Notes under the pieces: generated by a model | What the model was told of the DNA's origin: nothing | Databases searched by the model: none | The model's input: only the letters and a program-made list of their open reading frames with translations | Shown: piece by piece, positions 17,552 to 26,690 of the stretch | Numbering within the stretch: position 1 is the stretch's first letter | Layout: each line of letters opens with the position of its first letter | From: Alphaproteobacteria bacterium | GTDB lineage: Bacteria > Pseudomonadota > Alphaproteobacteria > Caulobacterales > Parvularculaceae | Length of the DNA stretch: 64,000 nt | Reading direction: 5' to 3' | Assembly: GCA_016125455.1 (NCBI GenBank) | Contig: WGLS01000005.1 | Span: forward strand, 186,001-250,000 | Program-made: the position numbers and the translations under genes

Positions 17552-20500
17552 ATGACTGTCGTTTCCGGCGTCGCGAGGATGACTGAAGCAAGCGCCTGGC
17601 GTTCGGACGGCGCCTTGCAGGTCTACGACGCGCCCGATGGGGCCGCGGCGATGGCGCTAGCCGAAGCGGCCCGCACGCGCGGCGGCCTTGTCGCGTTCGT
17701 CGCGCGTGACGCGGCCCAGGCAAGCGCCATGTCCGCAGCGCTCGATTTCCTTGCGCCCGATATCCCGAAGACCGCTTATCCCGCCTGGGACTGCCTCCCT
17801 TATGACCGCGCCTCGCCCTCGCCCAACGTCTCGACAAACCGCATGGCGGCCCTGTCCTGGCTCGCGGCGCGAAATCCCGATCATCCCGCGCCGCAATTCC
17901 TCATCACAACCGCAAACGCCGTCATTCAGCGCACGCCGCCGATCGATGTGGTGAAGGGTGCCGCCTTTTCGGCGACGCCAGGGGCGGTCGTCGCGATGGC
18001 GGACCTCACGGCCTATCTCGGCGCGAATGGATATTCCCGGGCGAGCACGGTCCGTGAGCCCGGCGAATTCGCGGTGCGCGGCGGCCTTGTCGACATTTAT
18101 CCTCCGGGCGCCGACGAACCGTTCCGGCTCGATTTTTTTGGGGATTCCCTGGAAAGCATTCGCGCGTTCGATCCCGACAAGCAGACGACCACGAGGCAGC
18201 TCAGCCGGATCGACCTCGTTGCGGCGACCGAGGCGCTGTTGACCGAAGCGACAATCGCAAATTTCCGTCGTGGCTATCGCGAACGCTTCGGCGCGGCGAC
18301 GGACGATCCGGTCTACGAGGCTGTTTCGGCAGGGCGAAAGTATGCCGGCATGGAACACTGGTTGCCATTGTTCTACGGCGGCGCGGATTCACTCTTTGAC
18401 TTTCTGGGGCCGGCGATGATCGTCCGCGAGCATCTTGCCGACGAAGCGATCGCCGAACGGCTCGCGGCAATTGATGACTATTATCGCGCGCGGCAGGAAG
18501 ACCTGTCGATCTCGGCCGCCGGGCGAAAATCCGAGTTCTCCGCGCCGGCCTACAGGCCGCTGCGGCCTGCTGAATTTTATCTCGATCTCGACGAGTGGCG
18601 CGCCGGGATTGATGCGCGACCAAGCCGTGAGCTGACGCCGTTTTCGCCGCCCGAAGGACGCCGCACGTTTTCCTTTGGCGCAAAGGTCGGGCGAACGTTC
18701 GCCGCTGAGCGGGCCGCGGACGGCGTTAATGTGTTCGATGCCGTGATCGACCACGTCGCCGACCTCGAAGAGGCCGGCAAGCGCACGTACCTCGCATGCT
18801 GGTCTGCCGGGTCCGCTGACCGTATGGCGGCCGTACTTGCCGACCACGGACTAAAACATGTGGAAATCCATGACACCTGGCGGGGCGCGCAAGGGTCGCG
18901 CGCCGCCGTGACGGCGGTGGTGTGGGGGCTCGACCGCGGCTTCGAAACCAAGGATGCGGCCTTCATTTCCGAGCAGGACATTCTCGGCGACCGTCTCGTC
19001 CGTCGGGGCAGAAAGAAGCGCGCGGAGAACTTCCTCACCGAAGCCTCAAGCCTCGATGTCGGTGACTTCATCGTCCACGTCGATCACGGCGTCGGACGCT
19101 ATATGGGACTGAAGACACTCGACGTCCAGGGCGCGCCCGTGGACTGCCTGCAACTCGAATACGCCGGCGGCGACAAGCTGTTCCTGCCTGTCGTGAACAT
19201 CGACCTCCTGACCCGTTTTGGTTCGGACGATCCGTTGACGCAGCTTGATCGTCTCGGCGGCGCCGCATGGCAGAGCCGCAAGGCGAAAATGCGCGCTCGC
19301 GTGCGTATGTTGGCCGAACAGTTGATCGCAATTGCGGCAAAGCGCGCAATGAAGGAAACGCCGACAATTCATCCGGCGCAAGGGCCCTACGACGAATTCT
19401 GCGCCCGCTTTCCGTATGCGGAAACCGAGGACCAGGAGAATGCCATCGCCGACGTGCTGGAAGACCTCGCGCGCGGTCGGCCGATGGACCGGCTGGTGTG
19501 CGGCGACGTTGGCTTCGGCAAGACGGAAGTGGCCTTGCGGGCGGCGTTCATCGTCGCCATGACAGGTCGGCAGGTGGCGGTCATTGCCCCGACCACATTG
19601 CTTGCGCGCCAGCATTTCAAGAACTTTGCGGGTCGCTTCAAGGGATTCCCGGTAAATGTGCGCCCGCTGTCGAGGCTTGTTTCCAGCGCGGAAGCAACGA
19701 AGACTCGCGCCGGGCTCGCCGATGGCCAGGTCGATGTAGTGATAGGCACCCATGCGCTCCTTGCAAAGAGCGTCAGGTATCGCGATCTCGGCATGGTCAT
19801 TATCGACGAAGAGCAGCGCTTTGGCGTAAAGCACAAGGAGCGACTGAAGGAGTTTCGGTCGGACACCCATGTGCTCACTCTGACCGCGACGCCAATCCCG
19901 CGGACCCTGCAGCTCGCGATGAGCGGCATTCGCGATTTGTCGCTGATCTCCACGCCGCCCATTGACAGGCTCGCGGTGCGTACGACGGTCGGCCCGTTTG
20001 ACCCGGTGATCGCGCGGGAGACGTTGCTGCGTGAGCATTACCGCGGCGGACAGAGCTTTTATGTGGCGCCGCGGATCGCCGACCTCGACGGCATTGCGGA
20101 ATTCCTGCGCGACCATGTGCCCGAAGTGAAATTCCAGGTCGCCCACGGACAGATGTCCGGCGGCGAACTCGAAGACGTGATGAACAATTTTTACGACGGC
20201 AAGTTCGACGTGCTTGTATCGACCACGATCATCGAAAGCGGGCTCGACATCCCGACCGCCAACACCATGATTATTCACCGCGCGGACAATTTCGGCCTCG
20301 CGCAGCTCTACCAGTTGCGCGGCCGGATCGGCCGGGCAAAAGCGCGCGCGTACGCCTATCTCACGACGAGCCCGCGCGTGCCGATGACGGAAGGCGCCCA
20401 GCGGCGACTAAAGGTGATGCAGTCGCTCGATTCTCTCGGCGCAGGGTTTACTCTGGCAAGCCACGACCTCGACATCCGCGGCGCCGGCAATCTTCTTGGC

Positions 20501-21073
20501 GAGGAGCAGTCTGGACAGGTCCGGGAGGTCGGCGTCGAGCTCTATCAGCATATGCTCGAAGAGGCCGTCGCGCAGGTCAAGGAGGGCGACGCCGCCGACG
20601 AGGGACAATGGTCGCCGCAGATCAATATTGGCGCCTCAGTGCTGATCCCCGAAGCTTATGTCGAAGACCTCAGCGTTCGAATGGGGCTCTATCGCCGGCT
20701 TGGGGATTTGCGCGACCAGGGGGAAATCGATTCATTTGCGGCGGAGCTCGTCGACCGATTCGGTCCGTCGCCGGCGGAGGTCGATCATCTGCTGCAGATC
20801 ATCTCCATTCGCGAGAAGTGCCGGGAAGCGGGCGTCGAGAAAATCGACGCCGGGCCAAAGGGCGCCGTTGTATCTTTTCGACGCAACGAGTTTGCGAATC
20901 CCGCAGGGCTCGTCGGGTTCATCAGTCAGTCAGCCTACGAAATGAAGCTGCGTCCCGATCAGAAGCTCGTGTTCCAGCAGAACTGGCCCGACGAACGAGC
21001 GCGGCTTCGTGGATGCCGCAAGATCCTCGATATACTGACCGAAATCGCTGCTGAGGCGGCTGACAGCCACTAG
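17552..21073 (+). CDS. mfd: Transcription-repair coupling factor Mfd
   Basis: 1173 aa. The order is UvrB-like N-terminal region, RNA-polymerase-interaction domain (around FIVHVDHGVGRYMGL), then the translocase. The translocase has Walker A GDVGFGKT (about 651-658), APTTLLARQHF, DEEQ box (about 752-755), LTATPIPRTLQLAMSG and QLRGRIGRAKA. The C-terminal TRCF domain is present. Mfd removes stalled RNA polymerase at lesions and recruits UvrA. A second in-frame ATG at 17579 is an alternative start. Its TAG stop is shared in a CTAG with the convergent gene at 21070. Confidence 0.95.
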   Translation: MTVVSGVARMTEASAWRSDGALQVYDAPDGAAAMALAEAARTRGGLVAFVARDAAQASAMSAALDFLAPDIPKTAYPAWDCLPYDRASPSPNVSTNRMAALSWLAARNPDHPAPQFLITTANAVIQRTPPIDVVKGAAFSATPGAVVAMADLTAYLGANGYSRASTVREPGEFAVRGGLVDIYPPGADEPFRLDFFGDSLESIRAFDPDKQTTTRQLSRIDLVAATEALLTEATIANFRRGYRERFGAATDDPVYEAVSAGRKYAGMEHWLPLFYGGADSLFDFLGPAMIVREHLADEAIAERLAAIDDYYRARQEDLSISAAGRKSEFSAPAYRPLRPAEFYLDLDEWRAGIDARPSRELTPFSPPEGRRTFSFGAKVGRTFAAERAADGVNVFDAVIDHVADLEEAGKRTYLACWSAGSADRMAAVLADHGLKHVEIHDTWRGAQGSRAAVTAVVWGLDRGFETKDAAFISEQDILGDRLVRRGRKKRAENFLTEASSLDVGDFIVHVDHGVGRYMGLKTLDVQGAPVDCLQLEYAGGDKLFLPVVNIDLLTRFGSDDPLTQLDRLGGAAWQSRKAKMRARVRMLAEQLIAIAAKRAMKETPTIHPAQGPYDEFCARFPYAETEDQENAIADVLEDLARGRPMDRLVCGDVGFGKTEVALRAAFIVAMTGRQVAVIAPTTLLARQHFKNFAGRFKGFPVNVRPLSRLVSSAEATKTRAGLADGQVDVVIGTHALLAKSVRYRDLGMVIIDEEQRFGVKHKERLKEFRSDTHVLTLTATPIPRTLQLAMSGIRDLSLISTPPIDRLAVRTTVGPFDPVIARETLLREHYRGGQSFYVAPRIADLDGIAEFLRDHVPEVKFQVAHGQMSGGELEDVMNNFYDGKFDVLVSTTIIESGLDIPTANTMIIHRADNFGLAQLYQLRGRIGRAKARAYAYLTTSPRVPMTEGAQRRLKVMQSLDSLGAGFTLASHDLDIRGAGNLLGEEQSGQVREVGVELYQHMLEEAVAQVKEGDAADEGQWSPQINIGASVLIPEAYVEDLSVRMGLYRRLGDLRDQGEIDSFAAELVDRFGPSPAEVDHLLQIISIREKCREAGVEKIDAGPKGAVVSFRRNEFANPAGLVGFISQSAYEMKLRPDQKLVFQQNWPDERARLRGCRKILDILTEIAAEAADSH

Positions 21074-22419
21074 GCGCCGATGCGCCGCGATGCGGCGTCC
21101 GCGCCTTCCTTCAGTTGACCAAACAATCGCGCGATCAGCGATTGCGGCGTGTCGCCGGGCCGCCATTCGACAGCGTCGACCGTGAGGCAATTGTCGGGCG
21201 CCGGCGGGCGAAGAACGCTTGTCTCGTCCAGCTTCAAGGATGCGGAACTAACGTGGGCGCGCGATCGGCCGGCGATGACGCCGGCGGCGCGCGCGGCGAT
21301 GCGCATGGCGTCATGATAGGTCGTGGCCGGGGCAATGATAACGACGGCCCCCTCGCCAAGAAGCAGGGGAATGTCCTCAGCGCGGCAGGTGCATGAGATC
21401 TGCCTCAGGGCGGCGGCGGCGGCATCGTCCGCCGCGCGGCCGGCGCTGTTGCGCAGCACGATGCCGATCAAGCTGAAAGGACGGCCGGACTTGCGGGCGC
21501 GCTCGCCAAGGCGGGTGGCGTGAGCGGCGAAGAAGGTCGGCGTTCGATCGGGCGCCGCCAGCATCGCGTCGCGCGTGTCCGCGAGGAAACGACGAAGCGA
21601 CGCCACCAGGCGCGCTCGTTCCGCCGCCCGCCGCACCTTCGCGGCGAAGGCGAGGTCGACCTGGTTCCGCCGAACAGGCTCGATCCCGATCAACCCAAAC
21701 GCCGCCGCGACGTCCGGGTCCTCGACCAGCGCAAACATGGGCGCGCCGGCGAATTCGCTGTTGCGACGGAGGGTTCGGGCGAGGGCGAGCAGGAGGTCGT
21801 CGCGACCCGACGGCACGAAAATCGTTGCATCGAATGACATGGCGTCGCTGGCGCGCAGGGCCTGGCCGGCGTTGAAGACGGCGGTTTGTTCCGTGTCGCT
21901 GATCGCGCCCATTGCCTTCAGGGCCAGCGGGCTCGGCGCGCCCGCGAACAGGAGGCGCGGACTGGAGTCCCCCTCGGTCAAGACAGGCATCCTGACCGAT
22001 AACTCCGCGGCAACCGCAGACTTCAGTCGGTCGCCAGCCTCTTCCGCAATCGCCGCGACCCGGAGGCGGTTGCGTATCCGCGCGGTGACGGCCTTTGGGC
22101 CGATCGGATCGAGACACACGTCGCCAATCGCCCCAAGGGCAAGCCGATCGGCCTCCGCCGCCGTTCCCGAAGCGAGAATGACGACGCCGACGATCGCGCC
22201 AAGAAGGCCGGATTTCGCGAGGAGGTCCTTAGCGTCGCCGACCGGATCAGCGGCGCGTCGGACGTCCACAAGCGCGATCTCCGCCGGCCCCCCTATGGGG
22301 CGGCGCGGCGGTCGGTGGAGTGCGTAGTCCGCGGATTTGAGGGCGGCGACCAATGCCGAACTCGGCCGTGTTTGCGCGCCGAGCCAGGCAACGCGCGCGC
22401 GAACATCCGAAACCGTCAT
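21070..22419 (-). CDS. Degenerate receiver/GGDEF-like signalling protein
   Basis: 449 aa, not a clear match to a named family. Residues about 1-120 and 130-270 resemble two receiver-like alpha/beta segments without the phospho-accepting Asp pattern. Residues about 290-430 follow the course of a diguanylate cyclase: a helix with RLGERARKSGRPFSLIGIVL, then a helix pair, then EDIPLLLGEGAVVIIAPATT where an active enzyme would have R-x-GGDEF. The GGDEF signature is replaced by LGEGAV, so cyclic-di-GMP synthesis is unlikely. A PleD-like scaffold or c-di-GMP sensor is possible. Its stop overlaps the mfd stop. Confidence 0.6.
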   Translation of the reverse strand: MTVSDVRARVAWLGAQTRPSSALVAALKSADYALHRPPRRPIGGPAEIALVDVRRAADPVGDAKDLLAKSGLLGAIVGVVILASGTAAEADRLALGAIGDVCLDPIGPKAVTARIRNRLRVAAIAEEAGDRLKSAVAAELSVRMPVLTEGDSSPRLLFAGAPSPLALKAMGAISDTEQTAVFNAGQALRASDAMSFDATIFVPSGRDDLLLALARTLRRNSEFAGAPMFALVEDPDVAAAFGLIGIEPVRRNQVDLAFAAKVRRAAERARLVASLRRFLADTRDAMLAAPDRTPTFFAAHATRLGERARKSGRPFSLIGIVLRNSAGRAADDAAAAALRQISCTCRAEDIPLLLGEGAVVIIAPATTYHDAMRIAARAAGVIAGRSRAHVSSASLKLDETSVLRPPAPDNCLTVDAVEWRPGDTPQSLIARLFGQLKEGADAASRRIGA

Positions 22420-22569
22420 AATGGGTCGTCCAGCCGTGAGCTTGCAAGCAAGCCGTCAGGCATGCACGTCTCAGGCCAGCCGGGGGCGTCTCCCGAACGA
22501 TCCCAGGGGCGCGTGCGGATTAATCGTTAATCCGGGAGTTCGGTCGGAAAACAGCGCGAGCAGCGTCGT

Positions 22570-24396
22570 TCAGGGCCGGCTTTCGCCTGGGCGCGCATCA
22601 CTTGAGCCAGTGATTTTTCTGGCCGCCTTCGCCATGGCGTCGAGCGGTCCCCGGGGGCGTTCGGCCTCATTCGCGTCCTTCTGGGCGACCTTGGCGCCGG
22701 CGCCCCCCGGACCGTCAAGGCAGATATCGGGCTCCCCGGCGATCGCGAAGGCTCCCGCCGCCGCGCGTTCTTCATAGCATTTCAGCGCTGACAGGAATTC
22801 CTGCGGCCGGTTGAAGGGGCCGGCTTCGCGGTAGAGCTGGGCCGTGCCAACGCCGACATACCGCCAGTGCCATGGCTCGAACGAGTTTTCCCCCGGCAGA
22901 TAGTCATTGCCCTGAGGGTATGAGAGAATAAACCCGTAGCGGAAGGCATTTTCCTCAAAGCACCGATACGCCTTGTCGCTCTGGCGCATCAAACGGCCGT
23001 TGACGTCAATGTCGGCGGCGAGCCCCGTCTGGTGTTCCGACATGCCAGGGGGCGTCACGGTGCCCTGATGTCCAATGCGTTGGAACAGATCCCGCTGGGT
23101 TTCGTAGGAGCGGTAGCCGGATCGGAGCGACAGGCGCTCGCCAGTGTCCGACCGGCACAGGGAAATAAGCTGCGCGAGGCGCGCCGGCAGATTGTCCTCT
23201 CGCTGATTGCCGCGTGGGTCGGCCGCAAGACGGAGCTTCATTTCGTCAATGCCCGAGTTCTTGGACAGGGGCACGGTGAAATCCGACGCGGCGATGAGGT
23301 CGCCGGGGAGATAGTTCGCCGGAAGAAGGAATTGCTGTGAGACCGGACGGTCAATGTCGAGCGAACGGTCGCGCGCGCGGTTCGCGGCGTAGCGTTGCTC
23401 GCCAAAGGCGTCCCGGAACAGATCGCGCATGTGAACGTAAAGCGCCTGCGCTTCCGTCGCGCGGCCCTGCTCCTCGTAGACGCCCGCGAGCAGTCGGATA
23501 TAGAGGCTCAGGTCAGGATTGTTCGATCCCTTGACCTTTTCCTGTGCGTGAAAAGCGTCGAGATAAATTTTTTCGGCGTCCTTAAGGCGGCCGAGGCGCC
23601 GGTAGACCGGCCCCAGCATCATTGCTACCTGAACCGTATCCTGATGATCTTCGCCGAGCACGGCGCGGCGCAGTTCGTAAGCCGACGCGAGGAGCCCGGC
23701 GGCGGCGTAGGAGCCTTGCTCGCCCGACGCGTAGAATGCGCCTAGATCCATCATGTTCGACGCCGCGATCAGTTTTTCTTCCCGGCCGCCGTGGAATTTT
23801 TCCGGGTCGCCGAGGGGCGTCAGGGTTTCGGCAAAAAGGTCTTCCGCATCGCTGATCGCTTCGGCGTAGAATCTCGACTTGCCATTCTCGCGCGTTTCGC
23901 CGCCGACCATGTACCGGTCGTGCGCATGGGCGCCGGCGCCATGGTCGCCGGAAAGCCTGAGGAATTCGGCGTAAATGCTCACGCCTCGGCCAACATCGCC
24001 GGCGATGATGTGGGCGCGCGCGAGGGTCGCCTCAAGACTGGCCTGTTCAAGCGGATCAAGCGCGCGCCCCCAGCTTGTCGAAAGCGCCGCCGTCAGGGTT
24101 TCCGCAGCCGCCTGTTGCTTGCCGGCATCCACGAGCACGCGCCCATAGTCGGCAAGGATCGGCGCCAGCGCTTCGTCCGTTTCGCCAGACTTGCGCCTCA
24201 GCGCAACGATGCGCCCGCCATAGCTCGCAGCGGCGCGGGGCCGGCCGGCGTCGCGGAGCGTCTCATAGCGGCTCTGGGCCGCGTCGGCGTCAAGCCGGAC
24301 CGCGAGATTAAAGCCCACGAAGTATGTCGCTGCGAGCAGCAAGCCGGCTGCGGCGAAGCAGACAATGTTGCGAGACAGCATGACCCCCGACCGCAT
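22570..24396 (-). CDS. TPR-containing D,D-carboxypeptidase (VanY / M15B family)
   Basis: From the ATG at 24396, 608 aa. It begins with a membrane anchor or signal segment (VCFAAAGLLLAATYFVGF), then about 300 residues of tetratricopeptide-like helices (for example LGPVYRRLGRLKDAEKIYLD). The C-terminal VanY peptidase domain has SGYRSYETQRDLF, the metal-binding SEHQTGLAADID and EPWHWRYVG. VanY-type enzymes trim terminal D-Ala from peptidoglycan stems. A second in-frame ATG at 24381 is an alternative start. A TPR array fused to this peptidase suggests a protein-bound role in the periplasm. The last 60 residues are low complexity. Confidence 0.8.
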   Translation of the reverse strand: MRSGVMLSRNIVCFAAAGLLLAATYFVGFNLAVRLDADAAQSRYETLRDAGRPRAAASYGGRIVALRRKSGETDEALAPILADYGRVLVDAGKQQAAAETLTAALSTSWGRALDPLEQASLEATLARAHIIAGDVGRGVSIYAEFLRLSGDHGAGAHAHDRYMVGGETRENGKSRFYAEAISDAEDLFAETLTPLGDPEKFHGGREEKLIAASNMMDLGAFYASGEQGSYAAAGLLASAYELRRAVLGEDHQDTVQVAMMLGPVYRRLGRLKDAEKIYLDAFHAQEKVKGSNNPDLSLYIRLLAGVYEEQGRATEAQALYVHMRDLFRDAFGEQRYAANRARDRSLDIDRPVSQQFLLPANYLPGDLIAASDFTVPLSKNSGIDEMKLRLAADPRGNQREDNLPARLAQLISLCRSDTGERLSLRSGYRSYETQRDLFQRIGHQGTVTPPGMSEHQTGLAADIDVNGRLMRQSDKAYRCFEENAFRYGFILSYPQGNDYLPGENSFEPWHWRYVGVGTAQLYREAGPFNRPQEFLSALKCYEERAAAGAFAIAGEPDICLDGPGGAGAKVAQKDANEAERPRGPLDAMAKAARKITGSSDARPGESRP

Positions 24397-24637
24397 CGTA
24401 CGTTTACCCCGCGAGCACCTTAGCATCGCGATTTGGCATGCGCGACCCGGCGTCCTCCCGGTTTTCAGGTTTTTTGCGAATCCGTGGGGCGAAACCGGCT
24501 CAACCATTGCACGCGGCGCGGTTGGCCGGCAGTTTTGCCGCGGCGCCGCCACCCGATCAACGCCGCCGGCAAAGCTGCGTGATTGTCCAACCTTTCGCCA
24601 CTCCACAAGGCAGCGATCCCGAAAAGGACCGAATTGA

Positions 24638-25393
24638 ATGTCGAACGCCATTCCGCCAGCGGCGGGCGGTCGCCGCCGCGTTTTCCTGATGCGTCACGGG
24701 CATGTCGACTATTTCCAGCCCGGTTTGACCGATCCACGGACGGTCTCGCTGACTGAAGAAGGCGAAGCGCAAGCGGCCGCGGCGGGTGAGGCCCTGAGCG
24801 CTGTCGGCATTGATGTCGCCGCGCACTCCTCGCTGCCGCGCACGCGACAAACCCTCGAAATTGTCCTTGCCCGCCGGAAGGCGCTGCCCGACGTCGCGAC
24901 CCTGCCGGGCCTCGAAGAATTGCGCAGCGGAACGGTGATGGCCTCAAGCCGGGAGGAGCTCGCCGCCTGGTTGGCTTTTTCTTTTGACGAGGCCCATCTC
25001 GCCGACGCCAGCTTCCTGCCAGGCGGCGAAACCTTCGCCGCCGCTGAACGCCGCATCGTTGCGGAACTGGAGCGGTTCATTGTCAGCGGGTCCTGGCGTT
25101 CCGCGCTTGTTGTGGCGCACGAAGGGGTGAATCGTATTGTCCTTGGCTGGGCCTGCGGGGGTGGTCTGGCGACGATCGGGGCGTTCGAACAGGATCTTGG
25201 ATGCATTAACGTGATCGATTTCGACCTGACGCCGACGGGCGACGGGGTCGCGATCGAGCGGTCGATTATCAAGGCGCTCAATGTGACGCCCTATGACTAT
25301 GTCAAGGACGGCCTGCCGAGGACGAGCCTGGAACACCTGTTCGATATCGACTTCGGTCGCGCCAGGCCCACACAGAAGCCGCAAGCGAGCTGA
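24638..25393 (+). CDS. Histidine-phosphatase (phosphoglycerate-mutase-like) family protein
   Basis: 251 aa. The catalytic RHG signature is FLMRHGHVDYF (His at about residue 20), and the second catalytic His lies in LVVAHEGVNRIVLGW. Family members act as phosphoglycerate mutases or as broad phosphatases, and the sequence alone does not choose. Its ATG is preceded by AAAGGACC. The C-terminal 50 residues extend beyond the core domain. It is divergent from the TPR-VanY gene. Confidence 0.85.
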   Translation: MSNAIPPAAGGRRRVFLMRHGHVDYFQPGLTDPRTVSLTEEGEAQAAAAGEALSAVGIDVAAHSSLPRTRQTLEIVLARRKALPDVATLPGLEELRSGTVMASSREELAAWLAFSFDEAHLADASFLPGGETFAAAERRIVAELERFIVSGSWRSALVVAHEGVNRIVLGWACGGGLATIGAFEQDLGCINVIDFDLTPTGDGVAIERSIIKALNVTPYDYVKDGLPRTSLEHLFDIDFGRARPTQKPQAS

Positions 25394-25488
25394 GATCGAC
25401 GCGGCCAGCACCGGACAGGATCGCCGTTGTCACCCGGTCGCCGATTGCGTAGCGTTAACCCCGCACGCTAGCGGGAGTAGTTCGGGCG

Positions 25489-26361
25489 ATGCCGTATGGT
25501 TTCAGAAGAGGGGTCAAGGACCCCGGCGAGTTCACATTTATCGACATCGCAGGCCTTTCCGGTGCGGGGGCGCTCGGGATCGTTTCTGCACTGGCCACGG
25601 ATTTCCAGCAGAAAGGCGAAGCGTCAGCGCTGTTCACCATCAATCGATGGATCGCATGGGCTGGGTCGTTTGTCGGCTTCGACCAGCCGCCGATGTGGAG
25701 CGTGTTTCTCGGGCTTCTCGCGATCGGCGCGGGCTCCATCTTTTACTTCCAGCCGATTACGCGCCAAGGGGCATTCGCGCAGGGCTTTGGCCTGCTTGCC
25801 GTGATCGTGACGGCCGTGCCCGCCGATCTCGCCGGCGCCCTCTACGGCATGGACGGGCCGACGCTTTCGCGCGCCGGCTACGTCAATGAGACGCTCGCCG
25901 CGCCAAAAATTACGACCGCGCAGGATTCCGGCCACGCCGCGGACGTGAAAGTGGATGTCGCACAGTCGGGCGAGGGCGCCTCGATCGACGGCGCGCCGGC
26001 CTATGAACTCCGCTTGCGAATTGATGCGCCGGACGGCCTGCCAGACGACCTTGGCGAGGCCATCGAAAAGGGCGTTCTTCGCGGGCGGCTTCACAACGCC
26101 AATACTCGCGAAACCTACAATCTGTTCCGCAACGCCGGCGGCGCGCTCGAACGCGTCGGCGACAGCCTATTCATCACCGCCGGCGTGCCGGCTGAGGCGG
26201 ACAGCGCGGAACTCTGGATCCGCATCGAGCTGAACGGCTACGCGATCGAGGAACAGTCGGCGACCGTCACGCTCGGGCGCGAGCTCAACTGGCGGATAAC
26301 GCTGCGGCCATCGTCAACCCCGATGTTCGTCCAGCGCCTTCGCAAGTCATACTGGTTCTGA
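25489..26361 (+). CDS. Unrecognised membrane protein with C-terminal beta-rich domain
   Basis: 290 aa, no family recognised. The first 115 residues hold two or three hydrophobic segments (about 17-36, 65-83, 92-112). From about 150 to the end the sequence is soluble and strand-rich, with DGAPAYELRLRIDAP, YNLFRNAGGALERVGDSLFI and LGRELNWRITLRP, resembling an immunoglobulin-like fold. The start ATG at 25489 has GCGGGAG about 12 nt upstream. A small lipoprotein gene follows 34 bp later. Function is unknown; a periplasmic-facing envelope protein is a guess. Confidence 0.6.
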   Translation: MPYGFRRGVKDPGEFTFIDIAGLSGAGALGIVSALATDFQQKGEASALFTINRWIAWAGSFVGFDQPPMWSVFLGLLAIGAGSIFYFQPITRQGAFAQGFGLLAVIVTAVPADLAGALYGMDGPTLSRAGYVNETLAAPKITTAQDSGHAADVKVDVAQSGEGASIDGAPAYELRLRIDAPDGLPDDLGEAIEKGVLRGRLHNANTRETYNLFRNAGGALERVGDSLFITAGVPAEADSAELWIRIELNGYAIEEQSATVTLGRELNWRITLRPSSTPMFVQRLRKSYWF

Positions 26362-26395
26362 GACGCGATTGATCTTTGGCAGGGGAGCTTCGGCC

Positions 26396-26590
26396 ATGCA
26401 ACGACGCAATATAACGCTATTTGCCGCTGCGCTCGCCAGCGGCGTGATTGTTGCGGCGGCAACGGGATGCGGGCCAAGTCGGCTTGAAAAGGACGAAGCC
26501 TTGATCGAGGAGCTTGAAGCGGAGCTTGAGGAACGAGAGGCGATCGAGGAGGCTGCGGACGACGACGGCGGCGTCGCCGAACCGCGCTGA
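26396..26590 (+). CDS. Small acidic lipoprotein
   Basis: 64 aa from the ATG at 26396, preceded by AGGGGAG. The signal peptide ends in lipobox AATGC with the acylated Cys at residue 25. The mature part is only 40 residues and very acidic: a helical stretch rich in Glu (EALIEELEAELEEREAIEEA) that could form a short coiled coil, then DDDGG. No family is recognised. It is on the same strand and just downstream of the membrane protein ending at 26361, so the two may be co-expressed. Confidence 0.55.
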   Translation: MQRRNITLFAAALASGVIVAAATGCGPSRLEKDEALIEELEAELEEREAIEEAADDDGGVAEPR

Positions 26591-26690
26591 CGCGTTCGCA
26601 TGTCTCTCGATGCCACATCTTTGAAATGGTCAGCGCCCGTGTCTGGGCGGGAGCGTTGGGCCGAACTGGAATCGTCTCCGAGCGGGAGAC

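Noticed and set aside
19046-20278. 410-codon minus-strand frame inside mfd
   Set aside because: Antisense to the helicase core of Mfd, with no motif of its own.
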